Shown: positions 1-6,047, numbered from the stretch's first letter. The stretch is 18,063 bases of DNA from GCA-016699975 sp964515255 (GCA_964515255.1 CAZETL010000015.1:1-18063), one strand, 5' to 3'. Notes: generated from the letters alone by a model not told the origin. Program-made: numbers and translations.

Positions 1-33
1 AGGAGGTGGTGGGGGTTCAGGAGGTGGTGGGGG
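1..33 (+). repeat. Tandem repeat encoding a Gly/Ser linker
   Basis: AGGAGGTGGTGGGGG occurs at 1-15 and again at 19-33, a period of 18 bases (six codons), so the unit encodes GGGGGS or GGGGGG. It belongs to the linker of the partial surface protein. In-frame unit gain or loss would change linker length without breaking the frame. Confidence 0.8.
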
Positions 34-790
34 CGGAGGAAGTGGAACGGGAATGTGTACCCCGGAGGGATATGTGACGACTGGGTCGGAGTCCCAGGTG
101 AAGTCCGGAGCTTTTGGGATTAGAGGTGCCTTCAAGGCATATCTCGGCATTGATGTGAACGGAAAGCCGGTGACTCATGTAGGGACCCCGACGGACTCCT
201 CGGATGCGGCGACAAAAGACTATGTCGACCAGGCGATCGCCCGCGCATCTGGAGGAGGCGGTGGTTCGGGGGGCGGAGGAGACGGATTGACTGGCGGGTG
301 TTCTATCAGTAGAGGGGGAAAGAGACAAATGCAGCAAATCAATTGGGGAAGCGGCTGCAAGGTTCCTGTATCGGATTTTGCCGCTCAGCCACAGAGTTGC
401 ACTGAGGCTGCAGATTCCGGGTATGAGTGCGGGGCAACGAGTCGCACCTGCGGATCTGGCGGTCCTGGAAGTGAGAATCCAGGCTGGTGCGATCTGTGGA
501 CTGTGACGTGTGCGTGTGTGAAGAAGTCCTCGAATCCGTCAAGCGGATCTGTGACCGGCGGTTGCATTGTCCGGAAGGAGGGGAATGGAAGTCAACAGCA
601 ATTTGGAAATTGGGGAAGCGGCTGCAAGGCACTGTCTTCTGATCCGTATAGCAGTCAGCCATATGGATGTGAAGACGCCGCCGCTTCTGGGTATAAATGT
701 GGGTTATTTGGTTTGACATGCAGTCCTGAAGATGCAACGCATCAATTTTGTTACTCGTGGACGAAGTCGTGTCTCTGTTTGAAAAATTAA
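2..790 (+). CDS. Modular cysteine-rich surface protein, 5'-partial (runs in from left edge)
   Basis: The frame is open from base 2, so this is the C-terminal part of a longer gene whose start lies outside the window; the ATG at 53 is probably internal. Counting from that ATG, the order is: Gly/Ser linker upstream, then residues 6-66 forming a module (GYVTTGS..QVK.G...GAFKAY....AATKDYVDQAI), a second Gly/Ser linker (67-78), and two tandem cysteine repeats (81-157 and 169-244) that end the protein. The 'DAATKDYVDQAI' stretch resembles the motif repeated in phage tail-fibre proteins (established knowledge). Each repeat has eight cysteines with nearly equal spacing, suggesting disulfides and an extracellular location (inference). 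The next gene carries the same module, so the missing N-terminus probably has a similar membrane anchor. Function unknown; adhesion or receptor binding is a guess. Confidence 0.75.
   Translation, partial: GGGGGSGGGGGGGSGTGMCTPEGYVTTGSESQVKSGAFGIRGAFKAYLGIDVNGKPVTHVGTPTDSSDAATKDYVDQAIARASGGGGGSGGGGDGLTGGCSISRGGKRQMQQINWGSGCKVPVSDFAAQPQSCTEAADSGYECGATSRTCGSGGPGSENPGWCDLWTVTCACVKKSSNPSSGSVTGGCIVRKEGNGSQQQFGNWGSGCKALSSDPYSSQPYGCEDAAASGYKCGLFGLTCSPEDATHQFCYSWTKSCLCLKN
293..787 (+). repeat. Two tandem 8-cysteine domain repeats within the surface protein
   Basis: Repeat 1 covers about 293-523 and repeat 2 about 557-787. Cysteine spacing is C-x18-C-x13-C-x9-C-x6-C-x12-C-x6-C-x-C in the first and C-x19-C-x14-C-x9-C-x6-C-x9-C-x6-C-x-C in the second. 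Both share NWGSGCK early and a CxC near the end. A 22-base stretch coding NWGSGCK and flanks is identical at 341-362 and 608-629, which points to an intragenic duplication. I do not recognise the domain family. Confidence 0.8.
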
Positions 791-860
791 AGAAATTTTT
801 ATGGTGTTTCGGGCGATTGGAGTCTGGATGCGCAATTCAATAAGTCCCGAAAAGATGAGT

Positions 861-866
861 TAAAAT
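861..866 (+). promoter_or_regulatory. -10-like element before surface protein gene 2
   Basis: TAAAAT lies 14 bases before the ATG at 881, and no Shine-Dalgarno sequence is visible between them. A start site near 873 would give a leader of about 8 bases. No clear -35 box is seen. Just upstream, TTTCGGG (807-813) can pair with CCCGAAA (846-852) across a loop of about 32 bases, which may be a weak end for the preceding gene. Confidence 0.4.
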
Positions 867-880
867 AGAACTTCGGATTT

Positions 881-1690
881 ATGTTGCTGATATCTCGATT
901 CAAAAATCAAAATACCCGATCTCGATGGCGTGTTTTTTCTGTTTCTTCTTCCTTGGTTCTTCTTGGTACTCTAGTGGCAGTGGTTTACTTTCCTTTCGTG
1001 ACGGAAGCTCGCTCGAGTGCCGAGGTAACGGCTGAGCGAGTGGCGGAGACAGCCAGCAATATGCTGGTAAAAAAGATCCGGGAGGCAACCTCGAGTGCTT
1101 CAATATCGTCACTTGGCTCTTGTTCTGGTGACATGATAACGGGAAAGGCGGATCAGGGCACGTTCGAAGCGAGGTTCTTTGATGTATCAAAGGATCCACT
1201 TTCTTGTTCTGATAAAATTTCACGAATTCTTGTACTTGAAGTAACGGGCTTTTTTGAAGGAGCGAAGTTTGTTCTTTCTCTTCGAATAGCTCCGGCTGAA
1301 TCCGAATTCCGCTGCGTTGGATCCCGTCCCAATTATTCTCGAGGTTATCCGGGGGACGGAGAGGGGTTGACTGGAGACCTCGCCTGGCAGCATGCGGATG
1401 CCAATACTTCCAGAAAATGCGAATTCTCGTGTCTTTCGGGGCATCCCTGGGATGGGAGTACGTGTCCTGGCGGTGACTCTGGCGAGAGTGGCGGCAATGG
1501 GTATGTGACGACTGGAAGTGAAAATCAAGTGAAGACGGGGTCTTTGGGAGTGAAAGGCGCGTTTAAGGCGTATTCAGGCATGGATGCCGGCGGCGATCGG
1601 ATATCGAATGTTGCCGATCCTTCCAATGGATCTGATATGGCGAATAAACGCTATGTGGACGATGCTATTAAAAAGGCTTTTGGGCAATAG
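881..1690 (+). CDS. Membrane-anchored modular surface protein with tail-fibre-like C-terminal module
   Basis: 269 aa. The N-terminus is basic (K8, R13, R15, R17) and is followed by one hydrophobic helix (about 21-40), a signal anchor or signal peptide. A pilin-like extracellular region follows (about 45-145), then a cysteine module (C145, C180, C184, C195) reading GLTGDLAW ... RKCEFSCLSGHPWDGSTC, a pattern I recognise from surface proteins of Peregrinibacteria, Gracilibacteria and relatives. A short Gly/Ser linker leads into the final module (207-269; GYVTTGS..QVK ... ISNVADPSNGSDMANKRYVDDAI), a close paralogue of the one in the upstream gene and similar to phage tail-fibre 'NVADPxxxxDAANKxYVD' motifs. 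There is no canonical GFxxxE prepilin site, so type IV pilin membership is unproven. Probably an exported, cell-surface structural or adhesive protein (inference). Confidence 0.8.
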   Translation: MLLISRFKNQNTRSRWRVFSVSSSLVLLGTLVAVVYFPFVTEARSSAEVTAERVAETASNMLVKKIREATSSASISSLGSCSGDMITGKADQGTFEARFFDVSKDPLSCSDKISRILVLEVTGFFEGAKFVLSLRIAPAESEFRCVGSRPNYSRGYPGDGEGLTGDLAWQHADANTSRKCEFSCLSGHPWDGSTCPGGDSGESGGNGYVTTGSENQVKTGSLGVKGAFKAYSGMDAGGDRISNVADPSNGSDMANKRYVDDAIKKAFGQ

Positions 1691-1703
1691 CAATGATGCG
1701 TCC

Positions 1704-1732
1704 TTGACAAAATATCTTCTGGACGATAGAGT
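1704..1732 (+). promoter_or_regulatory. Sigma70-type promoter for rpsP
   Basis: TTGACA (1704-1709) is a perfect -35 box. A 17-base spacer leads to TAGAGT (1727-1732), a weaker -10 box. The start would fall near 1739, about 20 bases before the rpsP ATG, leaving room for the GGAGA at 1746-1750. Confidence 0.65.
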
Positions 1733-1759
1733 GGTGGAAAGCTTTGGAGAAGCCATTTT

Positions 1760-2083
1760 ATGCTTACGATTCGATTCAATAGAGTAGGAAGAAAGAACCG
1801 ACCGAGTTTCCGTGTCGTCCTTCAGGAACACACGATTGCTCCCGGCGGTCGTCACATAGAGATTCTTGGAAGTTATGATCCCTTCCTCAAGAAGGCGGTT
1901 GTGAAGAGCGATCGGGTGAAGCACTGGATATCACAAGGGGCTGGCGTATCTGATTCAGCTTTTAACCTCTTGGTTCGCGAAGGAGTTTTGGAAGGAAAGA
2001 AACGAACTGTCAAAGTTCCGAAACCAGTAGAGAAGAAGGATGAAGCAGTTCCCGTTGCTGCTACGGCGGAAGAGGGGAAATAA
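1760..2083 (+). CDS. rpsP: Small ribosomal subunit protein bS16
   Basis: 107 aa. The N-terminal MLTIRFNRVGRKNRPSFRVV and the following HIEILGSYDPF are hallmark bS16 sequence; the protein binds 16S rRNA during 30S assembly. The family core ends near residue 80 and is followed by a Lys/Pro/Ala/Glu-rich tail typical of longer S16 versions. The start is the ATG with GGAGA nine bases upstream, one of the few plausible ribosome binding sites here. It stands alone behind its own promoter; the common partners rimM, trmD and rplS are not adjacent. Confidence 0.97.
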   Translation: MLTIRFNRVGRKNRPSFRVVLQEHTIAPGGRHIEILGSYDPFLKKAVVKSDRVKHWISQGAGVSDSAFNLLVREGVLEGKKRTVKVPKPVEKKDEAVPVAATAEEGK

Positions 2084-2113
2084 TACGGAAATCGGTCAGT
2101 GTCGAATTCTTGA

Positions 2114-2140
2114 GATGCAGTCGATGCAGTCGATGCAGTC
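2114..2140 (+). repeat. Three perfect tandem copies of a 9-base unit
   Basis: GATGCAGTC occurs three times in a row (2114-2122, 2123-2131, 2132-2140), just after rpsP and before the rplJ leader. It is noncoding in this position. It could be a slippage-prone repeat or a protein-binding array; nothing in the sequence decides this. Confidence 0.85.
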
Positions 2141-2184
2141 CGCGATTCTTCGGTTGAGTTGGTTAAAAAGCTGAGGGGAATTTT

Positions 2185-2338
2185 CCGAAGACATGAGGCG
2201 GCTTCTTAAAAGGAAGCGGAGGTCCTTACGAGGAAATCAAAAAGGAAGGCTTCTTGCTTTCCCTGTCAATTTTTTTGGCAGTGGTTTTCTGGTGAGGGGA
2301 GGGGCTGCTCTATGTCCGCGGAAAAGCGGACTTTTTTG
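2185..2338 (+). promoter_or_regulatory. Probable ribosomal protein L10 leader (autoregulatory mRNA element of rplJ-rplL)
   Basis: Upstream of rplJ, CCGAAGAC (2185-2192) is followed by a hairpin GCTTCTT/AGGAAGC (2201-2207 with 2211-2217, AAA loop) and then GGAGGT (2218-2223). This resembles the conserved 'CCGAAGAC ... hairpin ... GGAGGU' core of L10 leaders, where L10-L12 binds a kink-turn. A second hairpin CTGTCAA/TTGGCAG (2263-2269 with 2275-2281) and an intrinsic terminator (2314-2337) follow. The arrangement fits attenuation by the L10(L12) complex. The match is from memory of the family and not from a covariance search. The 410-base rpsP-rplJ interval holds no convincing gene. Confidence 0.6.
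2314..2337 (+). terminator. Intrinsic terminator / attenuator upstream of rplJ
   Basis: GTCCGC (2314-2319) pairs perfectly with GCGGAC (2326-2331) across a GGAAAA-type loop and is followed by six T (2332-2337). It ends the proposed L10 leader and lies 156 bases before the rplJ ATG, so read-through or a separate downstream promoter is needed for rplJ expression. Confidence 0.85.
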
Positions 2339-2404
2339 TTTGGCTGGATTTCTTATTTGGAGATATTCTCTGGATGGATATTCGGCCTTGCAATCTTGTG
2401 CAGT

Positions 2405-2446
2405 GAATGCGGGTAAAACGAATCGCTGTGCATTCCTGGGGAATGC
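2405..2446 (+). promoter_or_regulatory. Mutually exclusive hairpin segments before rplJ
   Basis: Three segments occur in order: GAATGC (2405-2410), GCATTCC (2430-2436) and GGAATGC (2440-2446). The middle one can pair with either neighbour: seven base pairs with the downstream copy (loop TGG) or six with the upstream copy. Such A:B versus B:C pairing is the layout of an RNA switch, but chance cannot be excluded. Confidence 0.35.
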
Positions 2447-2474
2447 GGTCGAGTTTCCTGGATTATTCTTTTGG

Positions 2475-2480
2475 TATATT
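2475..2480 (+). promoter_or_regulatory. -10-like element before rplJ
   Basis: TATATT lies 13 bases upstream of the rplJ ATG at 2494, and no Shine-Dalgarno sequence is seen between them. Initiation near 2487 would bypass the upstream terminator. No strong -35 is evident. Confidence 0.4.
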
Positions 2481-2493
2481 CTTCCTTATTGGT

Positions 2494-3012
2494 ATGCAGA
2501 CGAAAAAGCAAAAACAGGAGATTATGGAGGATGTAACCGAACGCCTTCGAACATCCAAGTCAGTAGTGTTTGCTGAGTACGCCGGGTTGAGCGTCAAGGA
2601 ATCCATGGAGCTCCAGCGAGAAATGAGAAAGATCGGAGGATCACTCAAAGTAACGAAGAAAACGCTTCTCTCAATTGCTCTCAAGTCAGCTGGAATTGAA
2701 GTGAATGCGAGGGATCTCTCTGGACAAATTGTTACCGCTTTTTCTCCTGACGAGGTTTCTGCCGCGAAAACGTTCGTCGAATTTGCAAAGAAACATCCGG
2801 CGCTTGTAATTGCAGCTGGTGCGCTTGGTTCAAAGCAGCTTACGCTGGAAGAGGTGACTGCGCTGTCAAAACTCCCGTCGCTTCTCGAACTTCGAGCGAA
2901 GCTTGCTGGAACATTGCAAGCTCCGATAGCTGGTTTTGTCCGAACGCTTTCCGGGAATGTGTCTGGTCTTGTTCGTGTTCTAGGTCGCATCGCTGAGCAA
3001 AAAAGTGCGTGA
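2494..3012 (+). CDS. rplJ: Large ribosomal subunit protein uL10
   Basis: 172 aa. L10 forms the base of the ribosomal stalk and holds L7/L12 dimers. The N-terminal RNA-binding region is clear (KSVVFAEYAGLSVKESMELQREMRK, then LKVTKKTLLSIAL), and the C-terminal helix that binds L7/L12 follows. I chose the ATG giving MQTKKQKQEIMEDV because homologues start here. An in-frame ATG at 2407 would add 29 residues unlike L10 and overlap the regulatory leader. rplL follows 44 bases later, as expected for this pair, but rplK-rplA are not directly upstream. Probably autoregulated through the leader. Confidence 0.96.
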   Translation: MQTKKQKQEIMEDVTERLRTSKSVVFAEYAGLSVKESMELQREMRKIGGSLKVTKKTLLSIALKSAGIEVNARDLSGQIVTAFSPDEVSAAKTFVEFAKKHPALVIAAGALGSKQLTLEEVTALSKLPSLLELRAKLAGTLQAPIAGFVRTLSGNVSGLVRVLGRIAEQKSA

Positions 3013-3043
3013 TTCGGGAAGGTCTTGTTGAGTTTATTTTTCC

Positions 3044-3049
3044 TAATAT
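3044..3049 (+). promoter_or_regulatory. -10-like element before rplL
   Basis: TAATAT ends seven bases before the rplL ATG; an overlapping TATTAT (3047-3052) is also present. Transcription from here would start at or next to the ATG, giving a leaderless rplL mRNA. No -35 box is obvious, and the AT-rich intergenic sequence could produce this by chance. Confidence 0.3.
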
Positions 3050-3056
3050 TATTTTT

Positions 3057-3473
3057 ATGACTGAGGAGAAAAAGGAATCAGTGGAAATTCCGGCGAAATT
3101 TGCAAAACTTGTTGAAGAGATTGAAAAAATGAGCGTACTCGATCTCTCAGAACTCGTGAAAGTTCTCGAAGAGAAGTTTGGTGTTTCGGCGGCTGCTCCT
3201 GTCATGATGGGAGCTGCTCCCGTTGGCGGAGCAAGCGGAGCGGCGGATGCTCCGGCGGAGAAAACCGATTTTGACGTCGAGCTTACTTCGGCAGGGGCGC
3301 AGAAGATTAACGTGATCAAGGCGGTCCGTGAGATTACCGGACTCGGACTCAAAGAGTCGAAAGACCTTGTTGACGGCGCTCCGAAAATAGTGAAAGAAAA
3401 GGTGACAAAGGCCGATGCCGAAACTATGAAAAAGAAGCTTGAGGAAGCTGGAGCAACGGTTACCTTGAAGTAG
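3057..3473 (+). CDS. rplL: Large ribosomal subunit protein bL12 (L7/L12)
   Basis: 138 aa. The N-terminal dimerisation domain (about 8-50; FAKLVEEIEKMSVLDLSELV) is followed by an Ala/Gly-rich hinge (VMMGAAPVGGASGAAD). The conserved C-terminal domain (INVIKAVREITGLGLKESKDLVDGAPK ... LEEAGATVTLK) contacts translational GTPases. The chosen ATG gives MTEEKKESVEIPAKF; a GTG at 3009 overlapping the rplJ stop would add 16 non-homologous residues. A tandem-hairpin terminator follows, so rplJ-rplL is a closed two-gene unit and is not followed by rpoB. Confidence 0.97.
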   Translation: MTEEKKESVEIPAKFAKLVEEIEKMSVLDLSELVKVLEEKFGVSAAAPVMMGAAPVGGASGAADAPAEKTDFDVELTSAGAQKINVIKAVREITGLGLKESKDLVDGAPKIVKEKVTKADAETMKKKLEEAGATVTLK

Positions 3474-3506
3474 TGTGTTTGCGGTTGGAGAGCGTGATGA
3501 ATGTGA

Positions 3507-3566
3507 CTCGGCAGTTTCTTTCTGCCGAGACAGAAACCCCGAATTACTCGGGGTTTCTGCTTTTTT
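3507..3566 (+). terminator. Tandem-hairpin intrinsic terminator after rplL
   Basis: An 8-bp hairpin CTCGGCAG/CTGCCGAG (3507-3514 with 3522-3529) is followed at once by a 12-bp hairpin CAGAAACCCCGA/TCGGGGTTTCTG (3531-3542 with 3548-3559) and six T (3561-3566). This is the strongest terminator in the window. Confidence 0.93.
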
Positions 3567-3588
3567 GTGTTATATTTCACGCATATCT

Positions 3589-3594
3589 TATAAC
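3589..3594 (+). promoter_or_regulatory. -10-like element before the DUF5671-like gene
   Basis: TATAAC lies 10 bases before the ATG at 3605, with a second candidate TATATT at 3571-3576. It follows a strong terminator, so a promoter is needed here. No Shine-Dalgarno sequence is visible; the leader would be about 4 bases. Confidence 0.45.
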
Positions 3595-3604
3595 CTGCGT
3601 CTTT

Positions 3605-4777
3605 ATGGGGTCATCGGCACTTTCAAGCTTTCTCACTGAGAAGATTCGTGGCGGAGTCAGAAAGGCGGATCTTGAAGAGCAGTTACGGGCGGTCGGATGG
3701 AGCGAGGAAGAAATTGATCGTTCCTATGTTCAAGCGCTTCTCCTTGCTGGTGTCCCGGCTCCCGAGGCAAACGAGTCAAAGGGGTATTCAAATCGGGTGT
3801 CGGCTGTCGAGGTAGTTGTGAGCGTTTTCTCGTTTGTCCTTTTGGGAATAATTGTGGCGGCGTTGATAACTTTGTTCTTTGAAATTATCAATAACTTTTT
3901 TCCTGATCCGCTCTTTGGCGAAAAAGCCTCTTCCGAGGCGATCCACTATGCTATCGCGTCGCTCGTGATCGGTTTTCCGCTCTACTATTTCTCCCTCAAA
4001 CTCTGGCTTGGGAACTTCCGAAAAGAAGAGGGGAAAAGGGAATCTTCTCTCACGAAAGCTTTCACTTACCTCGTGCTTCTTGTCGCGTCAATAGCGATTG
4101 TTATCGATCTTATCTTCTCACTCTATTCTTTTCTACAAGGAGAAATGACGTGGCGCTTCTTTCTAAAAGCGCTGACAATCCTTGTTTTGTCTGGAGGAAT
4201 TTTTGGTTTCTATGTAATGGAACGGCGGCTAGTGCAATATCAGAAACGAGTTCCTCGGAATGTCTACTTTTCTTTTGCGTGGGGGTGCCTTGGAATGATT
4301 CTCTTTGGAATCGCGCTCGGGTTTTTCGTTGCTGGTTCTCCGTCGACGGCGCGGAAACGCGCTTTCGATGACCGCCGTTCAAGCGATCTCGAGTCGCTTT
4401 CGACATGCATCAATGACTACGCTCAGCAGTCTCAAAAGTTTCCGGATTCATTGGAGAGTCTTTCTCAGTCCGCTTTCCTTTCCTACTGTGGCAATGGAAG
4501 AGATCCCGAGACTGGGAAGCCATACGAGTATAGGGTAGTGACGGCATTTTCTCTGGACCCGAACGCATTAAATCCAGATGCAAAAACTGTCTGGGAAGGC
4601 GTCTATGAGTTGTGCGCTGATTTTTCTCTCAAGTCGAGCGGGCAGATGTTTCAAGATGGTGGCATGTCCTCGGTTATTGCCCTTCCAGACCCGGATACTG
4701 GATGGTATAGCCACTCAGAAGGCCGAAATTGCAAGACAAAGACAGTATCTGTCTCTGTTTTGCCTGCATCTCGGTGA
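3605..4777 (+). CDS. DUF5671-like multi-pass membrane protein with pilin-like C-terminal domain
   Basis: 390 aa. The N-terminal motif TEKIRGGVRKADLEEQLRAV followed by GWSEEEIDRS matches the short 'xLxxxGWSEEEI' helix pair that often precedes this membrane domain in CPR proteins. Five hydrophobic segments follow (about 70-97, 115-135, 153-177, 185-205, 222-243). The stretch with LFFEIINNFFPDP and AIHYAIASLVIGFPLYYFS resembles DUF5671. After the last helix, DDRRSSDLESLSTCINDYAQ with DPETGKPYEYRV resembles the soluble part of type IV pilin-like proteins of this group. The start was set at the ATG after the rplL terminator; an in-frame start at 3473 would run through that terminator. Function unknown; a cell-envelope role is likely. 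Confidence 0.85.
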   Translation: MGSSALSSFLTEKIRGGVRKADLEEQLRAVGWSEEEIDRSYVQALLLAGVPAPEANESKGYSNRVSAVEVVVSVFSFVLLGIIVAALITLFFEIINNFFPDPLFGEKASSEAIHYAIASLVIGFPLYYFSLKLWLGNFRKEEGKRESSLTKAFTYLVLLVASIAIVIDLIFSLYSFLQGEMTWRFFLKALTILVLSGGIFGFYVMERRLVQYQKRVPRNVYFSFAWGCLGMILFGIALGFFVAGSPSTARKRAFDDRRSSDLESLSTCINDYAQQSQKFPDSLESLSQSAFLSYCGNGRDPETGKPYEYRVVTAFSLDPNALNPDAKTVWEGVYELCADFSLKSSGQMFQDGGMSSVIALPDPDTGWYSHSEGRNCKTKTVSVSVLPASR

Positions 4778-4815
4778 GGAACTCCTGAAAACTTTCCGAG
4801 AAGCTTCTCAAAGAA

Positions 4816-4846
4816 CCGTTCGAGAGTTTCCTCGAACGGTTTTTTT
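4816..4846 (+). terminator. Intrinsic terminator after the DUF5671-like gene
   Basis: CCGTTCGAG (4816-4824) pairs perfectly with CTCGAACGG (4831-4839) across a 6-base loop, followed by seven T (4840-4846). It isolates the upstream gene from the ABC operon. From here to 4994 I see nothing recognisable. Confidence 0.92.
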
Positions 4847-4994
4847 CCGGTACTTATCAGAGTTTGTCTTGAGAATTTTCCGTGGTATAGGTTTTCATTT
4901 CTTTGATCCATGTGTTGCAGATTTTTTCGGAATAGAACGGGTACGCTTCGGTTTCAATGCGCTTAAAAGATTCTTACGATTGACTCGAGATTAT

Positions 4995-5022
4995 TTTTCT
5001 CTGTCAACTTTTCTCTGTCAAC
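4995..5022 (+). repeat. Perfect 14-base tandem direct repeat abutting a promoter
   Basis: TTTTCTCTGTCAAC occurs at 4995-5008 and again at 5009-5022, directly upstream of the -35 box of the ABC operon. Each copy contains TGTCAA, which is also the left arm of the palindrome covering the -35 box, so the repeats may be regulator half-sites. Confidence 0.85.
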
Positions 5023-5051
5023 ATTGACACCGAGAGAGGTTCTTTTACAAT
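5016..5051 (+). promoter_or_regulatory. Promoter of the ABC export operon with palindromic operator candidate
   Basis: TTGACA (5024-5029) is a perfect -35 box; a 16-base spacer leads to TACAAT (5046-5051), one mismatch from consensus. The -35 box is the right arm of the palindrome TGTCAA-CA-TTGACA (5016-5029), and another TGTCAA lies one helical turn and a half upstream (5002-5007). A repressor or activator could bind here. The start would be near 5058, about 32 bases before the ATG at 5090. Confidence 0.7.
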
Positions 5052-5089
5052 GGGGAACACTGTGAGTGCTATCTGTGAGTCTGGACGAT

Positions 5090-6016
5090 ATGATTACCCT
5101 GAAAAATGTCACGAAACGTTTTGGCCGGATGAAGGCTGTTGATGACCTTTCCCTTTCGATTGAAAAAGGTGAAGTGGTCGGGTTCCTCGGGCCAAATGGC
5201 GCTGGAAAAACGACGACGCTTCGCATGATGGCTGGATTTCTCGTTCCGGATAAAGGAACAGTTTTGATTGACGGTATCGATGTTGAACGAGAGCCAACTC
5301 TTGCGCAGCGGAAGATAGGGTATTTGCCGGAGAATAATCCGCTCTATAAGACGATGCATGTTGGCGAATTCCTTGACCTTGCTGTTCGACTTCATGGTGT
5401 TATTCCTACTAGTCGTGAGTCGTCAATTGATTCGGTTGTGCGGTCAGTAGGCATTGCTGAGGTGTTTTACCGGCCGATCGGAGAACTTTCGAAGGGGTAC
5501 CGGCAGCGCGTTGGCATTGCTGCGGCACTTGTCCATAAGCCGGATATTATAATTATGGACGAGCCGGCCGAAGGTTTGGATCCTAACCAGCGAGATGAAA
5601 TCCGCCATCTTATAAAAGATCTCGCGAAAGAGCGGACCGTTATTCTTAGTACGCATGTCATGCAGGAAGCGTCGGCTGTCTGCAGTCGACTTATTATTAT
5701 CCAAAATGGAAAAATCGTGGCTGATGGTGGTCGGGATGAAGTAGCTCGACTCTCATCGGATAACCGGAAATTGATTGTGGATATTGAGGGGAATGGGATT
5801 GAGGCAGCGATACGTTCGTTGATCGGGGGAGGCTCGATATCGGTGCTGAGTCGGAAGGGGAATCGAATTTCCCTCGAGCTTTCACTGAAGCGAGACCAAG
5901 AAATCTGTCCCGATCTTTCGAGGATCGCTTGGCAAAATAAGTGGGTTTTCTGGGGGGTGCACGAGGAGGAGCGTGGCCTCGAAGATGTATTCCGATCGCT
6001 AACAAAGGGAGAATGA
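5090..6016 (+). CDS. ABC transporter ATP-binding protein, GldA / ABC-2 exporter type
   Basis: 308 aa. Nucleotide-binding subunit that powers an ABC-2 type membrane partner. Walker A is GPNGAGKTT (34-42); the signature is LSKGYRQRVGIAAAL, the LSKGY variant common in GldA/NodI-type ATPases; Walker B and the D-loop read IIIMDEPAEGLDP; and the H-loop His is in ILSTHVMQEA. The last 80 residues form the C-terminal extension usual for this subfamily. I chose the ATG giving MITLKNVTKRFG, the family's normal beginning; a GTG at 5066 would add eight residues. It is the first gene of a three-gene operon, 31 bases before the permease gene. The substrate cannot be read from sequence. Confidence 0.92.
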   Translation: MITLKNVTKRFGRMKAVDDLSLSIEKGEVVGFLGPNGAGKTTTLRMMAGFLVPDKGTVLIDGIDVEREPTLAQRKIGYLPENNPLYKTMHVGEFLDLAVRLHGVIPTSRESSIDSVVRSVGIAEVFYRPIGELSKGYRQRVGIAAALVHKPDIIIMDEPAEGLDPNQRDEIRHLIKDLAKERTVILSTHVMQEASAVCSRLIIIQNGKIVADGGRDEVARLSSDNRKLIVDIEGNGIEAAIRSLIGGGSISVLSRKGNRISLELSLKRDQEICPDLSRIAWQNKWVFWGVHEEERGLEDVFRSLTKGE

Positions 6017-6047
6017 GTGATGCAATGTATGAGCTGAGTTTACGTTT

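Noticed and set aside
53..55. ATG at 53 as the true start of the first protein
   Set aside because: The frame is open through the left edge and the preceding codons encode a Gly/Ser linker that fits the architecture, so the gene is truncated by the window.
339..737. 132-aa minus-strand open frame opposite the surface protein
   Set aside because: Ser/Thr/His/Arg-rich translation typical of an antisense shadow; the + strand frame has clear repeated cysteine domains.
59..1690. Prophage or tail gene interpretation of the left-end genes
   Set aside because: Only the short tail-fibre-like motif is phage-like; the N-terminal anchor and the WDGxxC cysteine module are of CPR surface-protein type, and no other phage gene is visible.
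2193..2576. 127-aa open frame between rpsP and rplJ
   Set aside because: It covers the L10 leader and terminator, overlaps the start of rplJ and has a composition unlike a protein (Arg/Leu-rich start, no family resemblance).
2840..3580. 246-aa minus-strand open frame opposite rplJ-rplL
   Set aside because: Overlaps two certain ribosomal protein genes and a terminator; Ser/Ala/Phe-rich antisense composition.
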